From: VFMC01 sp040398525
Lineage (GTDB): Bacteria; Actinomycetota; Acidimicrobiia; Acidimicrobiales; Ilumatobacteraceae
DNA: 64,000 nucleotides
Assembly: GCA_040398525.1 (NCBI GenBank)
Contig: JBBATY010000007.1
Coordinates: 1 to 64,000, forward strand
Direction of reading: 5' to 3'
Part shown: piece after piece, positions 48,929-58,662 of the stretch
Position numbering within the stretch: position 1 is the stretch's first letter
How the letters are laid out: every line of letters begins with the position of its first letter
The notes under the pieces: generated by a model
The model's database searches: none
The model's input: only the letters and a program-made list of their open reading frames with translations
What the model was told of the DNA's origin: nothing
Translations under genes and position numbers: made by a program

Positions 48929-51016
48929 TCAGCGCTTCCAGGTGAGCTGATCGCTCGACCAGTCGACCTCGCCCAGGGCGAGGTCGCTCGCGCCGGCGTG
49001 GCCGTAGCGCAGGTACGAGTCGAACTGCTGGGTCGACAGCGCCGGGGTGTAGTGCAGGCCCTGTTGGCGCAGGCAGCCCATGCTGACGAGCAGGTCGGCC
49101 TGGGCACCGTGCTCGATGCCGTCGCACGACACGTCGAGACCGAGCTCGCGCACGAGCGAGACGAGCATCTGGACCACGGCACGGTCGGCTCGGTGCACCG
49201 TCACCGACTCGAGTGCGTGACGGCCGATGCGCACCTCGTCGATCGGCAGCTTGCGCAGCAACTGCAGCGACGACACCCCGCGAGCGATGTCTTCGAGGCA
49301 CACCCGTCCGCCGCGGGCACGCAGGGCGCCGAGCGTGGCCGCTGCCTGCTCGAGGTCGTCGGCCACGTGCGCCTCACGGATGTCGACGGTGAGCAGACGG
49401 GGATCGATGATGCGGACGATCTCGTCGAGCTTGCTGCCACCGTGGATCAGCCCGGTCGAGCCCGGCCCGAGGTTGAGGCGGAACCGGAACCCGGCGGGCA
49501 GGCCCCGAGCGACGAGCTGTTGGATGCCCGGCTGGGCGCGGACGAGCATCTCGTCGGTCAGTCGGTCGAGCAGGCCGAGCCGCTTGGCGGTGTCGATGAA
49601 CTCGTAGGCCTCGACGATCCGGCCACCGGGGCGCAGCCATCGCGCGAGGAGCTCGGCACCGATCACCCGGCCGGTCGTTGCGTCGATCTCCGGCTGTAGG
49701 AACGGCAGGATCTCGCCGTTGTCGACCGCGTGCCGCAGCGAGGTCTCGATCTCCATCTGGTGATCGAGCTCGGACTGCATCTGGCCGTCGAACACCACCA
49801 CCTGGTTGCGGCCACTGTTCTTCGCTCGGTAGAGCGCGGTGTTGGCGCTGCGCAGCAGGTCGCTGCTGGTCGATCCGTGGCGCGGAGCGGCCGCCACACC
49901 GACCGAGCCCGACGACGGCATGGGCCGCCCTTCGGCCATCACCGGCCTGGCCAGTGCTTCGATGATCCGGCCCGCCACCACGACCGCCTCGGCGATGTCG
50001 GTGTCGGGAAGGACCACGACGAACTCGTCGCCGCCGATGCGGCCGGGGATCGCGCCGTAGCTGAGGCTCTGGCCGATCCGCTCGGCGAGTGTGGCGAGGA
50101 ACAGGTCGCCGCCTCGGTGACCGAGCTGGTCGTTGACGGCCTTGAACCGGTCGAGGTCGATGAACAGCAGGCCGACGGAGCGCCCGGCGGAGTCGGCCAG
50201 CACCTGCTCGAGCGCTTCGAGGGTGCCGCGGCGGTTGAAGAGGCCGGTCAGCGCATCGTGCCGGGCAATGTGGTCGAGCTGGCTGTTGGTGGTGGTGAGC
50301 TGGTCGTTGAGCTGCGAGAGCCGATCCTGCTCGTCGGCCAGGTTCGCCGACAGGCGGATGCTCGCCTGTTGCAGCCGTAGCGATGCGAGCAGCGAGCGCG
50401 ACACCTCGATGTGCAGGGCGCACATCCCGGCGAGGAACCCCCACAGCAGCACCGCGATGCCGCGCAGCTCCGGGTCGCCGCTGAACCACAGCCCCGCCGA
50501 GCTGACGGCAGTCATCGGCACGGCGTACGAGCAGAAGAGGTCGAAGCGGCCGGCGGTGGCGACCACACCGATGCTGGTGGCCAGCGTGGGGACCAGCACG
50601 GCGAGCAGCTGGACCTCGACCCGGGCGTCGGCGACGAGCCACGAGCAGTACCCGAGCACGATGCCGGCGCAGCCGAAGGCCAGCGCAGTGAGCGTCGTCC
50701 AGGGCGAGCCCCTGAGCGGCTCACGCCGGTGCCGGGGCAGCGACACCGCGGCCACCATCATCGCCGTGGCGATCGTGGTGCCGCCGAGCCACCACATGCC
50801 CCGGTCCGGGTCGATCTCGTCGTCGAGCAGCACCACGAACCCGAGCGCGGCCGGGATGAGCACATAGCGCAGCACGGCGAGGTTGGCCACCACGTGCGAC
50901 AGCGCGTTGCGGCGCACCACCTGCTCGTCGCGCTTGTCGAGCGGCGGGATGCGCAACTGCCGACCGCTGCGTTGCGGGGGCGCGTTCGTCGAGGGTGGGA
51001 GCTGAGGGGTGTTCAT
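48929..51016 (-). CDS. Membrane GGDEF protein with a degenerate EAL domain (695 aa)
   Basis: N-terminal ~190 residues: six predicted membrane helices, followed by a short coiled coil. The diguanylate cyclase domain has an intact RIGGDEF active site (~328), LFIDLDRFK and NDQLGHRGGD, so it probably makes c-di-GMP. The C-terminal EAL-type domain keeps only remnants: GAELLARW, LNLGPG, DIREAH, LEDIARG (for DDFG), RIGRHAL (for KIDRSF) and CDGIEH. Several metal-binding positions are lost, so it is probably an inactive c-di-GMP binder. The ATG at 51016 lacks a clear ribosome site. Confidence 0.88.
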   Translation of the reverse strand: MNTPQLPPSTNAPPQRSGRQLRIPPLDKRDEQVVRRNALSHVVANLAVLRYVLIPAALGFVVLLDDEIDPDRGMWWLGGTTIATAMMVAAVSLPRHRREPLRGSPWTTLTALAFGCAGIVLGYCSWLVADARVEVQLLAVLVPTLATSIGVVATAGRFDLFCSYAVPMTAVSSAGLWFSGDPELRGIAVLLWGFLAGMCALHIEVSRSLLASLRLQQASIRLSANLADEQDRLSQLNDQLTTTNSQLDHIARHDALTGLFNRRGTLEALEQVLADSAGRSVGLLFIDLDRFKAVNDQLGHRGGDLFLATLAERIGQSLSYGAIPGRIGGDEFVVVLPDTDIAEAVVVAGRIIEALARPVMAEGRPMPSSGSVGVAAAPRHGSTSSDLLRSANTALYRAKNSGRNQVVVFDGQMQSELDHQMEIETSLRHAVDNGEILPFLQPEIDATTGRVIGAELLARWLRPGGRIVEAYEFIDTAKRLGLLDRLTDEMLVRAQPGIQQLVARGLPAGFRFRLNLGPGSTGLIHGGSKLDEIVRIIDPRLLTVDIREAHVADDLEQAAATLGALRARGGRVCLEDIARGVSSLQLLRKLPIDEVRIGRHALESVTVHRADRAVVQMLVSLVRELGLDVSCDGIEHGAQADLLVSMGCLRQQGLHYTPALSTQQFDSYLRYGHAGASDLALGEVDWSSDQLTWKR

Positions 51017-51113
51017 CGGGAGAGATGTCAGGATCGCCACGGAACGTGGTGGTCCTGGTGTCGACTGTCCGTCGAGGTGCCGTCGGTGCCAGGGTCGCGG
51101 CCAGACTGAGCAT

Positions 51114-52025
51114 GTGCGCGGCCGCTTCGCCCCGTCACCGACCGGTGAGCTCCACCTCGGCAACCTGCGTACGGCGCTCGTCGCCTGGCTGTCGGCCCTG
51201 CACGGTGGTGGCGACGTCGTGCTGCGCATGGAGGACCTCGATCCGGTGACGTCGTCGCGCGACCACGCGGCCCGCCAGCTCGCCGATCTGGCGGCGCTGG
51301 GGCTGCACCCCACCGGGGAGGTGGTGTTCCAGTCGGAGCGGTTCGAGCTGTACCGGGCGGCGATCGCCCGGCTCGATGCCCTCGGGCTGGTGTACCGCTG
51401 CTACTGCACCCGACGCGAGATCCGCGAGGCTGCAGCTGCACCCCACGGTGACCACCTCCCCGAGGGGGCCTATCCGGGCACCTGCCGCGCGTTGAGCGCC
51501 GCTCGCGAAGCCGAGCTGGTGCGCGACGGCCGCCGCAGCGCGCTGCGGCTGCGCACCGCGGGTGAGCGCGTGGTCGTCGTCGATCGGATCGCCGGCCGCT
51601 ACGAGGGTGTGGTCGACGACGTGGTGCTGCAGCGCAACGATGGGGTGCCCGCCTACAACCTGGCAGTGGTGGTCGACGACGAGGTGCAGGGAATCACCGA
51701 GGTGGTGCGTGGCGACGACCTGCTGTCGTCGACACCGCGGCAGATGCACCTCCAGCACCTGCTCGACTTCCGCACGCCCACCTACGCCCACGTCCCGCTG
51801 GTCGTCGGGCCCGATGGGGCCCGCCTCGCCAAACGCCACGGTGGGGTGACCCTGGCCGAGCTCGCTGCGCACGACATCAGCCCGGCACGGGTGATGGCGC
51901 TGCTCGGGGCCAGCCTGGGGCTGTGTGCCGCCGACGAGGCGGTCGACCTCGTCGACCTCGTCGCTCGGTTCGACATCATCCGGATCCCACGCATGCCATG
52001 GGCGCCGGCACTCCCCGGTCGGTGA
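51114..52025 (+). CDS. gluQ: Glutamyl-Q tRNA(Asp) synthetase (303 aa)
   Basis: Truncated glutamyl-tRNA synthetase-like enzyme that attaches glutamate to queuosine at position 34 of tRNA(Asp). It retains FAPSPTGELHLGN (HIGH-like) near residues 5-17, DLDP, a zinc site (YCTRRE and PGTCR), and AKRHGG (KMSKS-like). It lacks the anticodon-binding domain of GltX, as expected for GluQ. The GTG at 51114 places the motif correctly. Queuosine synthesis genes are not in the window. Confidence 0.92.
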   Translation: MRGRFAPSPTGELHLGNLRTALVAWLSALHGGGDVVLRMEDLDPVTSSRDHAARQLADLAALGLHPTGEVVFQSERFELYRAAIARLDALGLVYRCYCTRREIREAAAAPHGDHLPEGAYPGTCRALSAAREAELVRDGRRSALRLRTAGERVVVVDRIAGRYEGVVDDVVLQRNDGVPAYNLAVVVDDEVQGITEVVRGDDLLSSTPRQMHLQHLLDFRTPTYAHVPLVVGPDGARLAKRHGGVTLAELAAHDISPARVMALLGASLGLCAADEAVDLVDLVARFDIIRIPRMPWAPALPGR

Positions 52026-52041
52026 CACGGCGGGTGCCAAC

Positions 52042-52641
52042 ATGGCGTCGATGAGCGGCCACGACGACCTCCAGCGGATCCTCGGCTATCAGGGGGCGGT
52101 GCCCGCCGACGACAGCGACGAGCTGCGTCGGGTGGGCGACGAGCTCTACCTGATGTCGTGCTGGGACGCGTCGTTCTGTGCGACGGTCGTGCGCGCGGCC
52201 GAGGCCACGGGGGCGTTCGAGCCGCAGCCGGACGACCCGGTGCCCGGGCACGAGGTGTCGCTCGCCGTGATCAGCCCGCGGCTGTTCGAGGCCGTGCAGG
52301 ACGACTTCGGGCGGCGGATCTGGCCGCGGCTGCGGCAGGAGTGGCCGTACATCGACTACTACGGCCTGCGCGACGTGTTCGTGATCCGCTACGCGCTGGG
52401 CGAGCAGGAGTCGTTGCGCATCCACCACGACATCGCCCAGGTGTCGGCATCGGTGAAGCTGAACGACGGCTACGACGGCGGGGTCCTCGAGTTCCCCCGG
52501 CAGGGCTACGACAACCGCGAGCAGCGCGTCGGCGAGCTGCTCGCCTGGCCGTCGCTGGTCACCCATCCGCACCAGACCAGCCAGCTGCACTCGGGCACGA
52601 AGTACGCGCTGACGGTGTGGTTCGAGCTGCCGGCGATCTGA
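52042..52641 (+). CDS. 2-oxoglutarate/Fe(II)-dependent oxygenase, prolyl-4-hydroxylase-like (199 aa)
   Basis: Double-stranded beta-helix oxygenase with the iron-binding HHDIAQ (His-x-Asp) and a distal His in VTHPHQTSQ, and a lysine/basic residue in HSGTKYALTVWF for 2-oxoglutarate. Residue order and length fit the P4Hc family. It may hydroxylate a protein or small molecule. ATGs at 52042 and 52051 are both possible starts. Confidence 0.82.
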   Translation: MASMSGHDDLQRILGYQGAVPADDSDELRRVGDELYLMSCWDASFCATVVRAAEATGAFEPQPDDPVPGHEVSLAVISPRLFEAVQDDFGRRIWPRLRQEWPYIDYYGLRDVFVIRYALGEQESLRIHHDIAQVSASVKLNDGYDGGVLEFPRQGYDNREQRVGELLAWPSLVTHPHQTSQLHSGTKYALTVWFELPAI

Positions 52642-52712
52642 GGCATGCGCCTCGGGGTGACCGGACCTTCCGTGCGGCGAGAAGTAGGCTGGAGGCGACT
52701 TCCGTCCGCGCC

Positions 52713-53723
52713 ATGAATGCTCGCCGTCTCACCCCCGTGTCTCGCCGCCAGCGCCGTACCGCCGGCTCGGTCGCGCTTGCCCTGGTCACGCTCGTGCCGG
52801 TCGCTGCGGGCTGCTCGTTCGACCCCGACGCCTCGGCCGAAGCGCCGGCCACCACCGCGGCCGGCGACACCACACTGTCGGTGAGCCCACTCCCCGGCAC
52901 CGATTCGGCCACCACCGCCGCGCCGCCGACGGCCGCGCCGGCCACCACCGACGCACCCACCACCGAGGCCCCCACCACGACTGCGGCGCCCACCACGACA
53001 GCGGCACCCACCACCAGCACCACCACCACGCTGCCGCCCGCGCCCACCACGACGCTCGCGCCCAACGTCGAGCTGGTGCAGGCCTGGGCGCAACCGCTCG
53101 AGGCCGTCGGCCAGCGCGGTGGCGAGGCCACCCGCCAGGTGCAGTGGCGCCTGCTCGAGCTCGGGTTCTGGAACGCGGGCCCCGATGGCGAGTACGGCCA
53201 TACCACCAAGCAGGCCGTGATGGCCTTCCAGAAGTACATCGGTCTCGAGGCCACTGGCTCGGTCGACGCCACCACGGCTGCGTTCCTCACCAACATGACC
53301 GAACGGGCGCGCGGCACCGCCGACTCCGGGACGCTCGTCGAGGTCGACAAGACCCGCCAGCTGCTGTTCGTGGTCCAGAACGGCAAGACGGTGTGGACGG
53401 TGAACACGTCCACCGGTGACGGTCTACCCTACGAGGAAGAGGACAAGAACACCCCTGGCGAGATCCAGAAGGGGGTGTCGATCACCCCGAGCGGGCTCTG
53501 GAAGGTGAACCGGGAACGTCCGGAGGGCTGGTGGGAAGGTGACCTCGGCGAGATCTACCGGCCGAAGTACTTCCGTGGCGGTGTGGCCGTGCACGGTTCG
53601 TCGAGCATCCCCAACTACCCCGCCTCGCACGGGTGCGTGCGGGTGAGCGTGCCGTTCATGGACTTCGTCTGGGACCAGAACCTGATGCCGATGGGCACCA
53701 CGGTCTGGGTGCACGGCGGCTGA
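52713..53723 (+). CDS. Lipoprotein L,D-transpeptidase with a peptidoglycan-binding domain (336 aa)
   Basis: A basic N-terminus and a hydrophobic stretch end in lipobox VAAGC (Cys near 29), then a Thr/Ala/Pro linker of ~85 residues, a peptidoglycan-binding helical domain (about 125-190; DGEYGHTTKQAVMAFQ) and the YkuD domain with HGSSSIPNYPASHGCVR. It forms 3-3 cross-links or attaches proteins to peptidoglycan. The beta-galactosidase gene starts 2 nt after its stop. Confidence 0.92.
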   Translation: MNARRLTPVSRRQRRTAGSVALALVTLVPVAAGCSFDPDASAEAPATTAAGDTTLSVSPLPGTDSATTAAPPTAAPATTDAPTTEAPTTTAAPTTTAAPTTSTTTTLPPAPTTTLAPNVELVQAWAQPLEAVGQRGGEATRQVQWRLLELGFWNAGPDGEYGHTTKQAVMAFQKYIGLEATGSVDATTAAFLTNMTERARGTADSGTLVEVDKTRQLLFVVQNGKTVWTVNTSTGDGLPYEEEDKNTPGEIQKGVSITPSGLWKVNRERPEGWWEGDLGEIYRPKYFRGGVAVHGSSSIPNYPASHGCVRVSVPFMDFVWDQNLMPMGTTVWVHGG

Positions 53724-53725
53724 CC

Positions 53726-56626
53726 GTGCTGCCCGTGGTCGGGGCCGTACGGCCCTGGGCCGACCCCGAGGCACTCCATCTCCACCGCCTGCCGATGCAC
53801 GTGCCGATGGCGCGGGCCGCGGATGCCGTGCGTTCGCTCGACGGCGACTGGTGGTTCGAGCTGTTCGACTCCCCCGAGGTGGTGCCGGCGAGCGCCGTCA
53901 CCGGGCCCACCCCGTCGACCGGCCGCCGCATCGCCGTGCCGGGCAACTGGACCGTGCAGGACGTCGGCGACCTGCCCCACTACACCAACGTGCAGATGCC
54001 GTTCCCCGGGCCTCCGCCGCGCCTGCCCGAGCACAACCCGACCGGTGTGTACCGGCGCACCTTCACCCTCGGCAAGGGCTGGCGCAGCCAGCGCGTGGTG
54101 CTGCATCTCGGTGGTGCCGACAGCGTGCACGCGGTGTACCTGAACGACGCCTTCGTCGGGTACGGCACCGACAACCGGCTGCCGAGCGAGTACGACGTCA
54201 CCGACCAGGTCCGTGCCGGCACCAACGACCTTGCCGTCGTCGTGATGCGCTACAGCGCGCAGAGCTACGTCGAGGACCAGGACCAGTGGTGGATGGCCGG
54301 GCTGCACCGCAGCGTCTGGCTCGAGGCCCGACCGCTCACCCATCTCGCCGACGTGCAGTGCGCGGCCGACCTGCGCGTGGCCGACGGCACGGGGCTGCTG
54401 CGGGTGCGCAGTGAGGTGCGGTTCGGCTCAGGCCGCGGTGCCGAGAAGGGCTGGCAGGTTCGTGCCCGCCTCGAGACCCTCGGCGGGCGTCGGGTAGGGG
54501 CAGCGCACACCGGGCCCGTGCCGCACCGCTTCGAGACCCCGTACGTGTTCACCGGGCACACGGTGGAGGCCACGTGGGAGGTGCCCAAGGTCGACGCCTG
54601 GAGCGCCGAGTCGCCGACGCGCTACCGGGTGCTCGTCGAACTGCTGGCCCCCGACGGCCGTGTGGTCGACACCGCCGAGCAGCTGGTCGGGTTCCGCCAC
54701 GTCGAGGTGCGCGACCGCCAGTTGCTGGTGAACGGCCAACCGATCTGGATCTTCGGGGTCAACCGCCACGACCACCACCCCGACCGCGGCAAGGCCGTCA
54801 CCGCGGCCGACATGCGCGCCGACCTCGAGCAGATGCGCCGCCACAACATCACGGCGGTGCGCACCTCGCACTACCCGAACGCCGAGGTGTTCTACGACCT
54901 CTGCGACGAGCTGGGCATCTACGTGGTGGCCGAAGCCAACATCGAGAGCCACGCCTACAACACCAGCCTGTGCCACGACCCCCGCTACCTCACCACCTGG
55001 ATGGCACGCGGGCAACGGATGGTGCAGCGCGACCGCAACCACCCGTCGATCATCCTGTGGAGCCTGGGCAACGAGAGTGGCTACGGCCCGCACCACGACG
55101 CGCTCGCCGGATGGATCCGCCACACCGACCCGAGTCGCCCGCTGCACTACGAGGGCGCGGTGTTCCACGCCGGGTGGGTCGACGGTGGGTTGCCCGCCAG
55201 CGACATCGTCTGCCCGATGTACGCCCCGATCGAGGCCATCCGCTGGTACGGCGAGTCCGGCCTCGGCACGCGACCGCTGATCCTGTGCGAGTACAGCCAC
55301 GCGATGGGCAACTCCAACGGCTCGCTCGCCGACTACTGGGACGTCATCACCGCCACGCCCGGCCTGCAGGGAGGGTTCATCTGGGAGTGGAAGGACCACG
55401 GCCTGCGCCAGCGCCTGGCCGACGGCACCGAGCGCCTGGCCTACGGCGGGCAGTTCGGCGACACCCCGCACGACGGCAACTTCGTCGCCGACGGGCTGGT
55501 GTCGGCCGACCTCGACCCGCATCCGGCGATGGCCGAGGTGGCCTGGGTGCATCGTCCGGTCACCGTGGTGCCGGGGCGCCGGCGCGGCATGTTGCGGGTC
55601 ACCAACCGCCAGGCGTTCACCGGCATCGAGGCCTTCGCGGCCACCTGGTCGCTGCTCGTCGACGGTGAGGTGGTGCGCCGTGGCCGGTGGGCCCTGCCGA
55701 CCGTCGCGCCGCTCGCGTCGGTCGAGGTGCCGTTGCCGTGCGTGGTGCCGTCGGGGAGCGGCGAGGTGCACCTCTCGGTGGCCTTCGCCCTCCGGCGCGC
55801 CACGTGGTGGGCGCCGGCCGGCCATGTGGTGGCCACCGACCAGGTCGAGCTGCGTGCGGCCCGGAAGCGCTCCGTGCCCACGCTGCGCTCGTCCGGGGTG
55901 GCCTCACCCGTCGACGACCTGCTGGTCGCCGCGCCACACCTCGCCCTGTTCCGGGCCGCCACCGACAACGACGGCTTCAAGTTGCTCCCCGAGCTGTCGC
56001 AGCGCCACGGCATCGGTGGCAAGGCGCTGTGGCACTGGCTCGAGGCGGGCCTGCACGAGCGCGACGCCGACGAGCTGGTGGCCCACACCGCCACGCACGC
56101 TGTCGCCGCGGACGGCTCGGTGGTGTGGCGGCATGTCGTCGAGGTGCCCGACCAGCTCGCCGACCTGCCGCGTGTCGGGGTGAGCTTCACCGTGCCGAGC
56201 GGCTTCGACCGGATGCGCTGGTTCGGGCGCGGCCCGCACGAGAACTACCCGGACCGCAACCGGGGCGCGCACCTCGGCGTGTGGGAGGGCCCCCTCGACG
56301 CAAGCCCCTATCTGGTGCCCCAGGAGTTCGGCCTGCGCACCGACTGTCGCTGGTTCGAGCTGATCGACAGCTCGAGCGGCGAGGCGCTGCGCGTCGATGT
56401 GCTGGCGCCCACGGCGCTGCACTGCTCGGCCGTCCGCCACACCGCCGGCGACCTGTTCGCCGCGTCGACGCACACCGAGCTGCGCCCGCGCCCCGAGGTG
56501 GTGGTGCACCTCGACGTCGCCCATCGCGGTCTGGGCACCGCCAGCTGCGGCCCCGACGTGCTCGCTCCGTACCGCCTGGCACCCGGGCGCTACGAGCTGG
56601 CCTACCGGCTCAGTCGGCGCGCCTGA
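53726..56626 (+). CDS. lacZ: Beta-galactosidase, GH2 family (966 aa)
   Basis: Intracellular glycoside hydrolase resembling LacZ in domain order: jelly-roll sugar-binding domain (GNWTVQDVGDLPHYTNVQMPF), two Ig-like domains, the TIM barrel, and the C-terminal domain with RMRWFGRGPHENY. The acid/base Glu is in LGNESGYG (~449), the nucleophile Glu in ILCEYSHAMGN (~521). The substrate tryptophan/Asn region VNRHDHHPD is present. It lacks a signal peptide. Starting with a GTG 2 nt after the L,D-transpeptidase gene, it overlaps the convergent MBL-Rieske gene by 17 nt. Confidence 0.93.
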   Translation: MLPVVGAVRPWADPEALHLHRLPMHVPMARAADAVRSLDGDWWFELFDSPEVVPASAVTGPTPSTGRRIAVPGNWTVQDVGDLPHYTNVQMPFPGPPPRLPEHNPTGVYRRTFTLGKGWRSQRVVLHLGGADSVHAVYLNDAFVGYGTDNRLPSEYDVTDQVRAGTNDLAVVVMRYSAQSYVEDQDQWWMAGLHRSVWLEARPLTHLADVQCAADLRVADGTGLLRVRSEVRFGSGRGAEKGWQVRARLETLGGRRVGAAHTGPVPHRFETPYVFTGHTVEATWEVPKVDAWSAESPTRYRVLVELLAPDGRVVDTAEQLVGFRHVEVRDRQLLVNGQPIWIFGVNRHDHHPDRGKAVTAADMRADLEQMRRHNITAVRTSHYPNAEVFYDLCDELGIYVVAEANIESHAYNTSLCHDPRYLTTWMARGQRMVQRDRNHPSIILWSLGNESGYGPHHDALAGWIRHTDPSRPLHYEGAVFHAGWVDGGLPASDIVCPMYAPIEAIRWYGESGLGTRPLILCEYSHAMGNSNGSLADYWDVITATPGLQGGFIWEWKDHGLRQRLADGTERLAYGGQFGDTPHDGNFVADGLVSADLDPHPAMAEVAWVHRPVTVVPGRRRGMLRVTNRQAFTGIEAFAATWSLLVDGEVVRRGRWALPTVAPLASVEVPLPCVVPSGSGEVHLSVAFALRRATWWAPAGHVVATDQVELRAARKRSVPTLRSSGVASPVDDLLVAAPHLALFRAATDNDGFKLLPELSQRHGIGGKALWHWLEAGLHERDADELVAHTATHAVAADGSVVWRHVVEVPDQLADLPRVGVSFTVPSGFDRMRWFGRGPHENYPDRNRGAHLGVWEGPLDASPYLVPQEFGLRTDCRWFELIDSSSGEALRVDVLAPTALHCSAVRHTAGDLFAASTHTELRPRPEVVVHLDVAHRGLGTASCGPDVLAPYRLAPGRYELAYRLSRRA

Positions 56627-58163
56627 TCCGCAGCTTGCGGTCGGTGGCCGTCAGGCACTCGCCCGTCTCGAGGTCGAAGCGCCAGCCGTGCAGGGTGCAC
56701 ACCAACACGTCGCCGTCGATCTCACCGAACACGCTCAGGTCGGCCTGGCGGTGCGGGCAGGCGCGCTCGCAGACGTAGTCGCCGATCCGGATCTCCTGGT
56801 CGGCGATGCCGCCACGATCGGGGTCGAGCTTGCGCAGGGCCTCGGCCTCGGCCCGGCGCATGCGCTCGACCGAGAGGCTCTTGAAGAAGTTGTAGAGGTA
56901 CTCGTTGAACGGCCCCTCGCGCCAGGCGCGGAAGCGGCACGACAAGAACAGCGAGTCGCTCCAGTCGACGGCCCGTCGGGCGGCCACCGTCTCGACGAGC
57001 TCGCGCTGGATCTCGAAGCGGTAGCGGTAGGGCTCGCCGGCGTAGGGGCGCAGCTCGCCTGCCGGGAAGTCGATGACGAGCTCGAGGTCGCCGAAGCGCA
57101 GCAGGCAGTTGGCGCCCACTGCGGCGCGCAGCGTGGGGGCCATCGCCAACAGCGGCTCCCACCATGCCTTCAAGGTGGCGTGGAGATCGGGCGTCGGGGC
57201 ATGCCAGCCGGCCTTCATCTCGTCGAGCCAGCCGAGCCAGTCGGCCTGGTACCGACGCAGGTAGGCCTCCTTGTCGGAGAAGATCGCGTCGACCTCGGCA
57301 TCGGGCAGCGGGTGGGTGACGGTGATGCCGTCGGGTGTGATGTCGATGGCCGTGCCCGGAACGGCCAGCACCCCGCTGTGCCCTGCGGCGGCGAGGCGCT
57401 GCATGAACACGCGCTGGTCGGGAAAGATGCTCAGCTCGTCACCCGTGATCATGTTGAACCCGAACAGCTCGGGGTCCAAGAAGGCGGGCGGCCCGGCGCT
57501 CGGCACCACGGCGCGTGCGTCGATCGCCTCGACGTAGCGCATCGCCCGGGTGAGCTGGCTGTCGACCTTGGCGTCGACGAGCTCGCGCATCCGCTCGGGG
57601 GTCTCGTCGTACACCATCGGGTACCAGATCGCCCCGCTGTACTGCAGCCAGTGCAGGTCGACGGGGCCGTGTGCGCGCAGTGCGGTGAGGTCGTTGGTGC
57701 GGCAGTCGTTCTGGTTCACCAGACGGCTGACGCCGTCGCTGATGACGATCGCCGAGTCGCCGCCGGGGCCGTCGGTGATGCTCGTCTCGACGTGGATCGC
57801 GATGGTGAGCGGCCCGTTCAGCACGTGCTGCTGGCCGTCGACGGTGCGCAGCACCTTGGTGAAGCCCAGGCCGCGCAGCTTGCGCTCGAGCTCGCGGGTC
57901 GGGTAGCCGGGCACGAGCACCGTGGCGTCGCGGCTGACGTGCTCGCGGAGCCACGGCTCGTCGAGGTGGTCGGCGTGGAGGTGCGAGATGTACAGGTAGT
58001 CGGTGCGCTCCATCCGCTCGAGCAGGTCGGCGGGGAGCTGGTCGTTGCGGGGGAACACGAACCACGAGCCGTGGAAGGCCGGCAGGAACCAGGGGTCGCA
58101 CAGGATCGAGCCGTGATCGGTCTCGACGAAGATGCCGGCATGGCCGACGGATGTGGCACGCAT
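56610..58163 (-). CDS. MBL-fold protein with a C-terminal Rieske [2Fe-2S] domain (517 aa)
   Basis: The N-terminal ~240 residues form a metallo-beta-lactamase-like domain (SHLHADHLDEPW as HxHxDH). A ~150-residue linker region follows, and the last ~75 residues are a Rieske domain with CPH and CTLH cluster ligands plus GWRFDLETGECL. The combination of MBL and Rieske modules is reminiscent of CMP-N-acetylneuraminate hydroxylase, where an N-terminal Rieske domain precedes an MBL-like fold, but here the order is reversed. It could be a redox or hydroxylation enzyme on a nucleotide sugar or lipid. The ATG at 58163 lies 8 nt after TACCGT. Confidence 0.82.
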   Translation of the reverse strand: MRATSVGHAGIFVETDHGSILCDPWFLPAFHGSWFVFPRNDQLPADLLERMERTDYLYISHLHADHLDEPWLREHVSRDATVLVPGYPTRELERKLRGLGFTKVLRTVDGQQHVLNGPLTIAIHVETSITDGPGGDSAIVISDGVSRLVNQNDCRTNDLTALRAHGPVDLHWLQYSGAIWYPMVYDETPERMRELVDAKVDSQLTRAMRYVEAIDARAVVPSAGPPAFLDPELFGFNMITGDELSIFPDQRVFMQRLAAAGHSGVLAVPGTAIDITPDGITVTHPLPDAEVDAIFSDKEAYLRRYQADWLGWLDEMKAGWHAPTPDLHATLKAWWEPLLAMAPTLRAAVGANCLLRFGDLELVIDFPAGELRPYAGEPYRYRFEIQRELVETVAARRAVDWSDSLFLSCRFRAWREGPFNEYLYNFFKSLSVERMRRAEAEALRKLDPDRGGIADQEIRIGDYVCERACPHRQADLSVFGEIDGDVLVCTLHGWRFDLETGECLTATDRKLRIRRAD

Positions 58164-58171
58164 CAGTGTGG

Positions 58172-58177
58172 ACGGTA
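58172..58177 (-). promoter_or_regulatory. -10 element (TACCGT), leaderless promoter of the MBL-Rieske gene
   Basis: Minus-strand TACCGT ends 8 nt before the ATG at 58163. Confidence 0.45.
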
Positions 58178-58226
58178 GCCCCGGACGGCCCGGCCCGTCA
58201 GAGTCCTTCGACCCGGGTGGCGCGTG

Positions 58227-58655
58227 TCACGCCACGGGCGGATCGGTGTACTGCTGGCCGGCGCGAGCGACGTGCTCGGTCCAGGCCGAGCCGTTCCAGT
58301 AGCGCAGTTCGAAGCGCCCGGACGGGTCGGCGTACCAGTCGGCCGGGATGGCCGGTGTGGCCGGCGCCGCCGCTGCGGGTGCCGGTGCAGGTGCAGGTGC
58401 CGCCGCCTCGGGTGCTGCGGCCCATCCGGCCGGCTCGGCGACCGCTGCGGCCGCCGCGGCAGCAACCGGTGCGGCCTCGGCGGCAGGGGCAGCGGCTTCG
58501 GCGCCGGCAGCAGCCTTGCTGAGGAAGGCCGTGACGTCGCCACCGGTCGACACGATCGACACGACCGACCAGCCCTCGGCGGACTTCTCGGTGAGCTTCG
58601 CGGCGAGTGCTGCGGGGTCGTAGGACGAGGCGCTGACGGTGGTGAACTCGTGCAT
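58227..58655 (-). CDS. Small DUF2510 protein (142 aa)
   Basis: The N-terminal ~50 residues (AAKLTEKSAEGWSVVSIVS) resemble the DUF4177-like beta-alpha fold, followed by a long Ala/Pro stretch (about 50-110) and a C-terminal DUF2510 motif (ADWYADPSGRFELRYWNGSA). The order is reversed from the protein at 35304. It is cytoplasmic and of unknown function. The ATG at 58655 lies 7 nt after TACCAT on the minus strand. Confidence 0.72.
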   Translation of the reverse strand: MHEFTTVSASSYDPAALAAKLTEKSAEGWSVVSIVSTGGDVTAFLSKAAAGAEAAAPAAEAAPVAAAAAAAVAEPAGWAAAPEAAAPAPAPAPAAAAPATPAIPADWYADPSGRFELRYWNGSAWTEHVARAGQQYTDPPVA

Positions 58656-58662
58656 GGCGCAG

